Assembly (NCBI GenBank): GCA_965199845.1
Contig: CBDATZ010000054.1
Coordinates: forward strand, 124,001 to 188,000
From: Ilyomonas sp965199845
GTDB taxonomy: Bacteria > Bacteroidota > Bacteroidia > Chitinophagales > Chitinophagaceae
Direction of reading: 5' to 3'
Length of the DNA stretch: 64,000 bases
The translations under genes and the position numbers were made by a program. Numbering within the stretch: position 1 is the stretch's first letter; each line of letters opens with the position of its first letter. This document shows positions 1-7,352 of the stretch, in pieces. The notes under the pieces are model-generated. The model was not told the DNA's origin. It was given only the letters and a program-made list of their open reading frames with translations, and ran no database searches.

Positions 1-159
1 TCAACAAATTTGCCTGCTATCTTTATCAGAAAAGATACAGCGTTAGATTTATTTCTTTCGCAGAAAGATATAAATAATTGCAGCACTTTACAACAGTTAC
101 AACATTTAATTACAACCCATCTTGCTCTACATGATAAGCATTATCATACCTACTTATAA
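1..159 (+). CDS. C-terminal end of an unidentified protein (partial)
   Basis: A reading frame is open from the first base of the window to a TAA at 157-159, giving about 52 residues. Its start lies outside the window. It overlaps the start of the following glycosyltransferase by about 29 bases, which is typical of translationally coupled genes in one operon. The visible tail contains the segment LPAIFIRKDTALDLFLSQKD and ends in HYHTYL; I recognise no family. The downstream enzyme family often follows a DUF2064-type transferase, but the visible residues do not show that, so no function is given. It could also be a chance open frame. Confidence 0.45.
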   Translation, partial: STNLPAIFIRKDTALDLFLSQKDINNCSTLQQLQHLITTHLALHDKHYHTYL

Positions 160-829
160 CGAAGCTGACCAGATTATGAAAACGATTGCGGCTATCAGAG
201 CGAACAGCCATGATGACTCTGTTACGGAAGTCATTGTTGCAGATGGTGGCAGCAGCGATAATACCGTTGCGTTAACTAAAGAAGGCGGCGCCATAGCAAT
301 TGTAAGCGAACGCAAAGGCAGAGCGGCACAAATGAATAAAGGCGCATCCATCGCGACTGGCGAGTTGCTTTATTTCCTTCATGCAGACAGCATTCCTCCC
401 AATGGCTTTACGCGATACATTTTAGAAGCTTATCAAAAAGACTTTCACAGCGGTTGCTTTCGGTTGCAGTTTGATTACGAACATTGGTTTTTAAGAGCCA
501 ATGCGTGGTTTACGAGGTTTGATGTAAATGCGGTTCGCTTTGGTGACCAGAGTTTATTTGTTACAAAAGAAGTGTTTTATCAATGTGGCGGTTTTAAAGA
601 AGAATTGTGGATGATGGAAGACCAAGAAATCATTCATCGCATTAAACAATTCAGTCGTTTTAGTGTAATAAACGATTACGTCATTACATCAGCAAGAAAA
701 TATCACGACAATGGTATTTACCGCATGCAGGCTATCTTTTTCCGCATCTGGTTTTTATACTATGCTGGTTATTCGCAGGAACGTTTATTGCGGTTGTATA
801 AGCGGCTGATCAGGAAGAATAAATTGTAG
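131..829 (+). CDS. Family 2 glycosyltransferase, TIGR04283-like
   Basis: A GT-A fold family 2 glycosyltransferase of about 232 residues, near the usual size for the small TIGR04283 (rSAM/selenodomain-associated transferase 2) type. Visible motifs are the N-terminal strand ISIIIPTYNEAD, the nucleotide-binding VADGGSSDNT near residue 40, the LHADS motif near residue 83, then RFGDQSLF and the acidic MEDQEI near residues 163-168. No signal peptide or membrane anchor is seen, so it is probably cytoplasmic. The ATG at 131 is preferred over a TTG at 122 because the conserved first strand begins there. It is followed after 32 bases by a flavodoxin-fold gene on the same strand, so they probably form an operon. 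The sugar donor and acceptor are unknown. Confidence 0.85.
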   Translation: MISIIIPTYNEADQIMKTIAAIRANSHDDSVTEVIVADGGSSDNTVALTKEGGAIAIVSERKGRAAQMNKGASIATGELLYFLHADSIPPNGFTRYILEAYQKDFHSGCFRLQFDYEHWFLRANAWFTRFDVNAVRFGDQSLFVTKEVFYQCGGFKEELWMMEDQEIIHRIKQFSRFSVINDYVITSARKYHDNGIYRMQAIFFRIWFLYYAGYSQERLLRLYKRLIRKNKL

Positions 830-861
830 CAGCGACATAGAATGATTTCAATCAACAAAAC

Positions 862-1932
862 ATGACACCTAACGACGACAATGCAAAATTACCAACGGGT
901 AAAAGACCATTCCGGATACTCATTATTTCAGGTTCTAACCGGCGGCAATACAATTGTCCCGGTATTGACAGCAAATCCAGAATGCTGATGCTGAAAATGG
1001 CGGAAGCCTTGCCCGCAGATTGGGAAATCGATTATGAAGACTTGGGCAACGTGTATGGAAGGGAAAAGATTCAAAGTTGTAACGCCTGTGTTTCTACTTC
1101 GATGGCTCTGTGTGTATGGCCTTGCAACTGTTATGAAAAGAACAGCAGTAAAGAGCCGGATCTGATGTGGAATTTAGACATGTATGCAAGGCTGGATATG
1201 GCTGATGCGTGGGCAATCATCGGACCCATTAACTGGTATGCGCCAAGCAGTTCTTTAAAGCTGATGTTTGATAGGTTGGTATGCATGAACGGTGGCAATC
1301 CTGATGAGAAAACCATTGACCATAAAAATCCTGAGAAAGCAATGGTATTGGAACATACAGAAGAATGGAAAGCTATGAGCCTGAATCACCTCGAAGACAG
1401 GACGGCAGCTTTCTTTTGCTATGGTGATGAAGGTGGCGACGAATTGGATAAAGACGGCAAGCCAAAAATCTTGCGACATAAAAACTACTTTGACAGCATT
1501 ACAGAACCGTTTGATAACGAAAGAAATGCCTATGCGCCGTTGGTATGGCAATGCCGCTACGGCGGCATAGAAGTGCCTGACCATTTATGGGCACATTGCA
1601 CTACCGGAAAGAACAAAAAATACAGCGATAACCAATCAGAAGATGCAGTAAAAGAGGAAGCATTTATGTCTTCTTTTTATCAATGGATAAATGGCTTTAC
1701 TGCGTTTGTAAAAGAAAAAGGAAAAGTGGAGCCCGGAAAGTACAGAGCGTATGGTTTCAGGACACCCTCACATGCCTGGGCCAATGTGCAGGATGGATTC
1801 CGCTATTTTGAAATGATGACAGGCAAAGCGCCAAAAGGTTCTTCACCGCAGATACAGGAAGATATGGGATTAAATAAGGACGCCACCTGGCAAACAAAGC
1901 GGGGCGAAGGAGAAAAGCTAAGAGACAAATGA
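862..1932 (+). CDS. Flavodoxin-fold NAD(P)H-dependent oxidoreductase-like protein
   Basis: A 356-residue protein whose N-terminal half has the pattern of FMN-binding flavodoxin/NADPH-dependent FMN reductases: an opening strand RILIISGSNRR, a DADAW-like strand (ADAWAIIGPINWYAPSSSLK) and the SSSLKLMFDRL helix typical of the family. Between these sits a cysteine cluster, SCNACVSTSMALCVWPCNCY near residues 73-93, reminiscent of iron-sulfur flavoproteins. The C-terminal half has no motif I can name. It is longer than simple FMN reductases (about 180-250 residues). The stop codon overlaps the start of the next gene by four bases, so the two are translationally coupled. The substrate is not predictable from sequence. 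Confidence 0.7.
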   Translation: MTPNDDNAKLPTGKRPFRILIISGSNRRQYNCPGIDSKSRMLMLKMAEALPADWEIDYEDLGNVYGREKIQSCNACVSTSMALCVWPCNCYEKNSSKEPDLMWNLDMYARLDMADAWAIIGPINWYAPSSSLKLMFDRLVCMNGGNPDEKTIDHKNPEKAMVLEHTEEWKAMSLNHLEDRTAAFFCYGDEGGDELDKDGKPKILRHKNYFDSITEPFDNERNAYAPLVWQCRYGGIEVPDHLWAHCTTGKNKKYSDNQSEDAVKEEAFMSSFYQWINGFTAFVKEKGKVEPGKYRAYGFRTPSHAWANVQDGFRYFEMMTGKAPKGSSPQIQEDMGLNKDATWQTKRGEGEKLRDK

Positions 1933-2765
1933 GCGATTTGATTCATCACATCTTTGATAGTTACGGATTCATTGTATTGACTTCTTTGCTGATTATTTTC
2001 TTCCTGACAGAAACTAAGTTTCCACTGCGACGGAGAGTGCAGCCTCGATTCAGGAGAATAGTCATTAATACGCTGCTTTCTATGCCTGCCTTTGTGCTGC
2101 TCCGGCTGATGCTGATTCCCGGTATGGTTTGGCTGGCAATGCAAAACGAAAGCTGGCATATTGGATTGAACTATTTATACCAACTACCATCGTGGACAGA
2201 AAACATCATTGCTTTTATCCTGCTTGATTATGGCATTTACTGGTGGCATATCATCCTGCACCGGATGCCGCTGATGTGGCGGTTTCATCTTGTGCATCAT
2301 ACTGATTTAGATATGGATGTAACCACTGCTTTCCGCTTTCATTTCGGTGAGATAATTGGCTCTGTCATTTTTCGTGGCGCTATAGTGTTATTGAGTGGCG
2401 TATCACCCTTAATTGTCCTTATTTACGAAATCATATTTGAAGCAGAAACGCAGTTTCATCACAGCAATACCAAACTCCCGATACGCTTTGAACGAATCTT
2501 AAATAAAGTGATTGTAACACCGCGTATGCACGGCATTCATCATTCTGTTATCAAGGATAAAACGGATAGCAATTACGCAACAATCTTTTCTTTCTGGGAC
2601 AGGCTGCACAAGACTGCCAGAGTAAACATTCACCAAGATGATGTTAACGTTGGCGTACCCCATTATCATGACGAAAATGAACTTACCGTAAAGCATCTTT
2701 TAAAATTACCATTCACTAAAATAAGAGAGTGGAAAGATGGTTACAGAAGTGAATTGAAACAATAA
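1929..2765 (+). CDS. Fatty acid hydroxylase / sterol desaturase family membrane protein
   Basis: A 278-residue integral membrane protein with the histidine signature of the di-iron fatty-acid-hydroxylase superfamily: HIILH at residues 107-111, HLVHH at 120-124, HH at 177-178 and HGIHH at 201-205. Several hydrophobic helices lie between them, at about residues 10-27, 45-70, 92-105 and 143-170. The length is normal for the family. Such enzymes hydroxylate or desaturate lipid chains in the inner membrane; the substrate here is unknown. It begins inside the stop region of the preceding flavoprotein gene (ATGA overlap), suggesting the flavoprotein could be its redox partner, which is inference only. 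It is the last gene of this short operon. Confidence 0.88.
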   Translation: MSDLIHHIFDSYGFIVLTSLLIIFFLTETKFPLRRRVQPRFRRIVINTLLSMPAFVLLRLMLIPGMVWLAMQNESWHIGLNYLYQLPSWTENIIAFILLDYGIYWWHIILHRMPLMWRFHLVHHTDLDMDVTTAFRFHFGEIIGSVIFRGAIVLLSGVSPLIVLIYEIIFEAETQFHHSNTKLPIRFERILNKVIVTPRMHGIHHSVIKDKTDSNYATIFSFWDRLHKTARVNIHQDDVNVGVPHYHDENELTVKHLLKLPFTKIREWKDGYRSELKQ

Positions 2766-2816
2766 ACCTGTATAAGCCTTACTAATTTCCCGGTGAAAGT
2801 TTTACTATGAAAATAT

Positions 2817-2941
2817 AGTGGATGATTTCTCAACTCTTGATCACACATTCCACAAGGTGTTAATCAATATAAACGTTGACAAACAATTATTTTGCTGGTC
2901 ACTTCTGCACGAAATCAGTGATTTAATTTGGTGAAATCTAC
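2817..2941. repeat. Dispersed palindromic repeat, family B copy 1
   Basis: About 125 bp, opening with GGATGATTTCTCAACTCTTG and closing with GAAATCTACA. It is closely related to the copy at 18518-18643 (shared words CTTGATCACACATTCC, AATCAATATAAA and TTGCTGGTCACTTCTGCACG) and more distantly to 25635-25758. The ends are imperfect inverted repeats (TGATTTC against GAAAT). Its right edge coincides with the premature 3' end of the lipoprotein gene that follows. Confidence 0.75.
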
Positions 2942-3255
2942 ACCTCAGGGGTGTAAGCGGTAAGCACAAGCCGGTTTGCCTGCGTGGTATCGTCACCTGA
3001 GAATTCAATCGGTTTTTCTTTTGAGTTGTAGTAATAGTATCCGCTGTACTTATGTTGCCGGGCGAAAAGATAAGAAGTAACGGGGTATTTCCCTACCGTA
3101 CCGGCAAGCAAGCTGAAAGAGTTGCCCGCAAATGCCTCTGACACGTTCTCTGTTTCCGGATGCGCAGTATCATCGCCTTTTGCATGGTTCTCCTTTGCGC
3201 CCGACTGGCAACTTATAATGACTATCCAAAAAACAAACAAGCACAAATACCTCAT
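2938..3255 (-). pseudogene. Small lipoprotein, 3'-truncated at repeat B
   Basis: A 105-residue reading frame begins with a lipoprotein signal peptide (MRYLCLFVFWIVIISC, lipobox IISC, cysteine 16), so the product would be anchored in the envelope. The rest reads SYLFARQHKYSGYYYYNSKE, a Tyr-rich segment of the kind seen in small Bacteroidota periplasmic proteins. The frame stops just where the dispersed B repeat begins, and the sequence ends in the middle of what looks like a repeating beta-strand domain. I read it as a gene that lost its 3' part at the repeat junction. It could instead be a naturally short protein. It lies downstream of, and on the same strand as, the M48 protease gene. Confidence 0.55.
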
Positions 3256-3414
3256 ATGATATTAATGATTAAACAATGCGCTACAACACAAGAGCACTTT
3301 TATTAAAATCTACAAAAAGCAGTACATAAATCAGGTTATCCCGGTTCCTGCATCATCTCTTACCCAAAGTATGATGTAGAAACCGGGAGTCACCAATTCA
3401 CCTTACCTATTGGT

Positions 3415-4245
3415 TCAGGCTTTCTTGTTCTTGGCATCTGTTGGTTTTGCATCTGCTGCCACTTCTTTATACAATCCGTCTTTCTTAGCCATCTCTTCAA
3501 TGGTCGCAGCTCTTTGCTCACTGTCCGGGTGGCTGCCTGTCATCTTCTGCATCTTGCTCTGCTGAGCACCTTCACTCAGCTTAGCCAGCTTACGAAACGC
3601 AGATACTTCGCCCATGACATTATAGTTATTGCGTTTCAGAAATGCATAGCTGTACAGGTCAGCTTCCGATTCCTGTCCACGGCTAAACTTCGCGCCTAAT
3701 CTAGCATTCGCCATCTCGCCCAGTTGGCTGTCATTTAACGTAGCCACAACGCCACTTTGCGAAGCCGCTCCGTCAGCAATTGCTGCACGCTTGTAGGCAG
3801 CCCGCATGGCATCGCGGGTATCATGGTTTTTTACGTGACCGATCTCATGACCAATCACAGCCAGCAGCTCATCATCGCTCATCATATCCATCAGGGCGTT
3901 GAACACCCGCACGCTGCCATCAGCACAGGCAAAAGCGTTGATGTCGGTTACTTTATACACCTTGTAATTCAAAGTAAGCCCGTCTTCACTTTTGTGCTTG
4001 CCGAATATTTTATTCAGACGCTTGGTATAAGGATCATCAGCATCGGCGACCGGGTTGTTGGCATCCATCCAGTCTACCGACTGTTTGGCAAGTGCTGCGG
4101 CATCGGCATCGCTGATGGTGACTGCTTTTACGGCACTGCCGCCTGCTTTCAGGGCACGCGGATTTAATTTCAATTGGGCATGAGCACCGGAGGCAATCAG
4201 GCTACCTGTTAGTACGATAGCCACAGCAAGAGAATTTTTTTTCAT
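3415..4245 (-). CDS. M48 family zinc metalloprotease, exported
   Basis: A 276-residue protein with a cleavable signal peptide (residues 1-23, ending SGAHA). The peptidase M48 signature is present: HEIGH at residues 133-137 supplies two zinc ligands and the catalytic Glu, and ESEAD at 192-196 supplies the third ligand. There are no transmembrane helices after the signal, so this is the soluble periplasmic YggG/LoiP-like branch rather than the membrane HtpX branch. The C terminus is Lys/Ala-rich. The likely role is quality-control proteolysis in the periplasm. The gene has its own upstream region of about 200 bases separating it from the hairpin array at 4462-5251. Confidence 0.9.
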   Translation of the reverse strand: MKKNSLAVAIVLTGSLIASGAHAQLKLNPRALKAGGSAVKAVTISDADAAALAKQSVDWMDANNPVADADDPYTKRLNKIFGKHKSEDGLTLNYKVYKVTDINAFACADGSVRVFNALMDMMSDDELLAVIGHEIGHVKNHDTRDAMRAAYKRAAIADGAASQSGVVATLNDSQLGEMANARLGAKFSRGQESEADLYSYAFLKRNNYNVMGEVSAFRKLAKLSEGAQQSKMQKMTGSHPDSEQRAATIEEMAKKDGLYKEVAADAKPTDAKNKKA

Positions 4246-4461
4246 TTCACTTATTTGTATTGGTTAAATGGTGGCAGCATCGGTGCAACAATCATTCCTG
4301 TTTGACTGGCATCGTGTCAAAAGGATTGCTTTTGTTTCCTGTCTTTATTCTTATGATTGAGCTCATTCCCAGTTTGCTAGGAACACGTATCTGTAAAGAG
4401 AGTAAACATGTTTATTATTATCCTGATCGGTGCATAGATAAATGATCTATAAAATAAAAAA

Positions 4462-5251
4462 GTCCCTCCTGAATAGGAAGGACGAGTGACAAAATAAATC
4501 TGAGTTTATTAAAACTGAGTAAAGATATAATAACAATGAATTCAAAAAAAGCACCTCTTAGAAAAGAGGCGCTTGATTCTAAAACTAATAATATAAAACA
4601 GTTTTTGTCCTAATAATTTCGTACCGGGATTACACAAAATCAAAAGTCCCTCCTGAAAAGAAGGGACGTGTAAATAACCAAAAAATGAAAACTTGAATAT
4701 TGTAACAATACAGTATCTCAATGCCTCAAAATGAACACTGCTAAACTGCAAGCATGCAAAATTTGCCCTATCAACATTTTTAAAGCTAAAAAGACTGAAT
4801 CGTAGTAGTGATTAAATAACGCTTAAAGAAAAGTCCCAACTGAAAAGAAGGGACGGTTATCTAAAACTTAATATGTATTTTATTATCTACGAAGTTTATG
4901 AAGTATTCGGAACCTATTTTACTAAATAAAGTCCCAACTGAAAAGAAGGGACGTAAGATTAAACTAATGCTTTATGAAATTCCTGATAAAGATATGTTGA
5001 CAAGATGTAGTATGAATAAAAAGTCCCTCCTGGAAAGGAAGGACGGATTACAAAACTAAAATAAAAAACACTTTATTCACTTAAACTGAAATTTTAACAT
5101 GGTAATATCATACCGACTTTACCAACAAACAAAAGTCCCGACCAAAGGGACGGGACGAACGATAGGAAATTGCGTTAAGCAACAATAAATAAACATATGA
5201 AAGTTGGGACAGTATTAACAAAACAAAAGGTCCCTCCAAGAGTAGAGGGAC
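4462..5251 (-). repeat. Tandem array of eight terminator-like hairpins, about 95-bp period
   Basis: Eight short GC-rich hairpins stand in an AT-rich, gene-free tract. Their left arms begin at 4462, 4551, 4646, 4833, 4931, 5023, 5135 and 5230, so spacing is 89, 95, 187, 98, 92, 112 and 95 bp; the 187 gap is two periods with one unit lost. Seven share the pattern GTCCC(T/A)-loop-(A)GGGACG; the one at 4551 has different bases but the same shape. On the minus strand each arm pair is followed by TTTT to TTTTTTT, as in intrinsic terminators, while on the plus strand no T tract follows. Sequence between hairpins is not conserved and has no convincing coding frame. Several units have a TAnnTTTA-like box about 60 bases upstream on the minus strand. 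I read it as a tandem array of short minus-strand transcription units, possibly small RNAs. It lies downstream of susD. Confidence 0.6.
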
Positions 5252-5284
5252 GAGTAAAATAAATTTCAACTTTTTAAATTCAAT

Positions 5285-5320
5285 GTAAAAGTATAGAAAC
5301 TATCCAACAGCAATGACAAA
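5285..5320 (-). promoter_or_regulatory. Candidate Bacteroidota promoter for the first array unit
   Basis: Read on the minus strand, TTTG (5317-5320) is followed by TATACTTTTA (5286-5295) at a spacing of 21-23 bases. The Bacteroidota consensus is TTTG, then about 17-23 bases, then TAnnTTTG. Initiation just beyond would give a transcript of roughly 50-60 bases ending at the hairpin at 5230-5251. Similar -7-like boxes lie at 5190-5197 (TATGTTTA), 4987-4994 (TATCTTTA) and 4520-4527 (TATCTTTA), preceding other hairpins. Confidence 0.4.
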
Positions 5321-5423
5321 TACAATTGCTTTTCATCATTTTTGTCTTAATAAAATAAAAGATTTTTACAGCCGGGGAGTTTCAAAACAATCGATGAAGG
5401 CAGATGAAAAGAGATAATACATT

Positions 5424-5468
5424 TCATAATCCGAATAATAGTTAAGATAAAAATTATTCGGATTATGA
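5424..5468. terminator. Perfect 16-bp inverted repeat downstream of susD
   Basis: TCATAATCCGAATAAT (5424-5439) and its exact complement (5453-5468) are separated by 13 bases. It lies about 80 bases past the susD stop, where a transcript end is expected. No clear T tract follows on the minus strand, so it may stabilise a 3' end rather than terminate by itself. Confidence 0.45.
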
Positions 5469-5548
5469 TAGTACGATCACTGATTCTAAACAACTATAAT
5501 TACGGATAAGATAATGGTGGAAAATCAAACTGGATACCAGCGTTAAAA

Positions 5549-7336
5549 CTACTGATAGCCGGGATTTTGCGTTAAGGTTGTTTGTCCTCCTTTTTTAGTC
5601 AAATCGATTTGAAGTTGAGGGATCGGATCAACTTCATTTTTATTAAGCGTAAAATGCGCCCCCCGTACATCCGTCACAAAAGAGCCTTCGTAAGCAAAAT
5701 AAGCATTGAGCACATCTGCCGCTATCCCCCAGCGCACAAGGTCGAAAAATCGATGACCTTCCATACCCAGCTCCAGCTTGCGTTCAAAATAAATCGCTTT
5801 GAGTGCATAGTCTTTACTGTTGAATGCTCCGCTGGGATAGGGTGCAATTTTATAGTTGGCTGCATTCTTATCACTAAATCCCCTGGAAGGGTCATCGTCA
5901 TCAAGATACTTTTTCACCCAGTTTTCAGGATGGTCAATCATCCGATGGCGCACACGATTGACATAGTTCTCAGCGGCACCGAGGTTGCCAAGCTGTGCTT
6001 GAGCCTCAGCTGCGAGCAAAAGCACATCCGCAAATCTGATAAAGAAGACGTTAACTGCTGAGCCGGGTGCCCACTGCGCCTGGTCTCCATATATATCCTG
6101 GGTAGCACTCCAGTATACATTTTTTATCGGCGCATAAGGACCAGCATAACTTTGCAACCGCACCCAGTCCTGACCAGGTTCTATGCCCCAGTCAAGATAA
6201 GGAATACCGCGACGGCCTACCGTCCAGTCGAGGCGTGGGTCTATGGTGCCATCGTCGGGAGTGAAAGAATCTGAGCTTAACAATCCCATATCACTTTTTA
6301 CAGCATGGCTGTTATAATCATCAAGGTAGGGCAATCCATTGTTGTCCGTACGGTAGGAATTGACCAGGTCCAAGGACGGCTGAAAAAATCCGCAGCATGA
6401 AAAGGGACTGTTGCCGCCGTAGGGAAAATTCAGCATATCACCCTGATTGGCGTTATTAATGGCACCCGTACCAGTGTTCGCTGCATTTTCAAGGACAAAA
6501 ACGGCTTCGGGATTTTCTGCTTCAAATTGTGGCATATAATTATGCGCAAATGCTGGGTTCAGATCATATTTAATACCGTTCGTAGTAGTACCGGAGGCAA
6601 TAACTTCCGTAAATATCTTCTGGGCATCTGTGAATTTCTTCTGGAACATGTACATTTTCCCCAGGTAAGCGCCCGCTGCCCACTTGTTAACCCGGCCAAT
6701 TTCACTTTGTGTTCCCGGCAGACTATCATAAGCCGATTGCATATCCTCCTCAATATTAGGCCAGATGTCGACGTTATTTGGCTGCAACTTATCTGTGGTA
6801 TATTCGTCAATCCAGGGCACCATGTTGAACAGTCGTTTTAAATCAAAATAATAATGCGCCCGAAGGAAATGAGCCTGGGCACGTACATTGCTCCGCTCGT
6901 CGCTTGTCAGATCTTTGGCTTCTGAAGAAAACTTAAGCACATTGTTGCACCGGTCGATTCCTTCATAGTCCGCATTCCATTTATCGTTAATCACATCATT
7001 GGAAGGTGTAATGGTGAAATTAAAAATTGGGATAAAGCTCGGTTGATCGGTGCCATCACTTCCCTTGTGGGCATCGCCTCCCGTCACGCTCCCTAGTAAC
7101 CAATAGCTGGCAGAAACCCCCCAGGCGTTGCCGCCACCAAGGGAAACAATATTGTCATCAATATAATCCTGTGCGGAGAGTGCGGCATAAGCACCAACCA
7201 GCAGTACATTTACACCCTTTTTATTGCCCATTTCCTCGCCGGAAAGGCTACCTTGTGGTACGCGTACCAGAAAATCCTTTTTACAGCCTGTCAACGTGAC
7301 TAATATTACTACAAACACCCTTATATAATGCTTCAT
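5549..7336 (-). CDS. RagB/SusD family nutrient-uptake outer membrane lipoprotein
   Basis: A 595-residue SusD-like glycan- or nutrient-binding lipoprotein. The start at 7336 gives a lipoprotein signal, MKHYIRVFVVILVTLTGC (lipobox LTGC); an upstream in-frame start would overlap the susC stop and bury the signal. The N-terminal region has the TPR-like helical pattern of the family (LLVGAYAALS, RAHYYFDLKRLF), and the C-terminal domain has the hallmark FADVLLLAAEAQAQLG, RKLELGMEGHRFFDLVRWG and the closing NPGYQ. It sits 16 bases after susC and would form the lid of that TonB-dependent channel. The substrate cannot be inferred; no glycoside hydrolase, sigma factor or sensor gene is adjacent. Confidence 0.93.
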   Translation of the reverse strand: MKHYIRVFVVILVTLTGCKKDFLVRVPQGSLSGEEMGNKKGVNVLLVGAYAALSAQDYIDDNIVSLGGGNAWGVSASYWLLGSVTGGDAHKGSDGTDQPSFIPIFNFTITPSNDVINDKWNADYEGIDRCNNVLKFSSEAKDLTSDERSNVRAQAHFLRAHYYFDLKRLFNMVPWIDEYTTDKLQPNNVDIWPNIEEDMQSAYDSLPGTQSEIGRVNKWAAGAYLGKMYMFQKKFTDAQKIFTEVIASGTTTNGIKYDLNPAFAHNYMPQFEAENPEAVFVLENAANTGTGAINNANQGDMLNFPYGGNSPFSCCGFFQPSLDLVNSYRTDNNGLPYLDDYNSHAVKSDMGLLSSDSFTPDDGTIDPRLDWTVGRRGIPYLDWGIEPGQDWVRLQSYAGPYAPIKNVYWSATQDIYGDQAQWAPGSAVNVFFIRFADVLLLAAEAQAQLGNLGAAENYVNRVRHRMIDHPENWVKKYLDDDDPSRGFSDKNAANYKIAPYPSGAFNSKDYALKAIYFERKLELGMEGHRFFDLVRWGIAADVLNAYFAYEGSFVTDVRGAHFTLNKNEVDPIPQLQIDLTKKGGQTTLTQNPGYQ

Positions 7337-7352
7337 TTTTGTTGATTTAATA

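Noticed and set aside
131..2765. Arsenosugar biosynthesis cluster
   Set aside because: The glycosyltransferase family can occur in such clusters, but no ArsM or radical SAM gene is visible and the two following genes do not fit it.
4260..4445. A 61-codon plus-strand frame upstream of the M48 gene
   Set aside because: It opposes the protease's promoter region, has no motif or good start site and is likely a chance frame.
4462..5251. CRISPR array
   Set aside because: The repeated unit is only about 22-24 bp, varies between copies, is separated by 65-160 bases of uneven length and has T tracts on one side. No cas genes are near.
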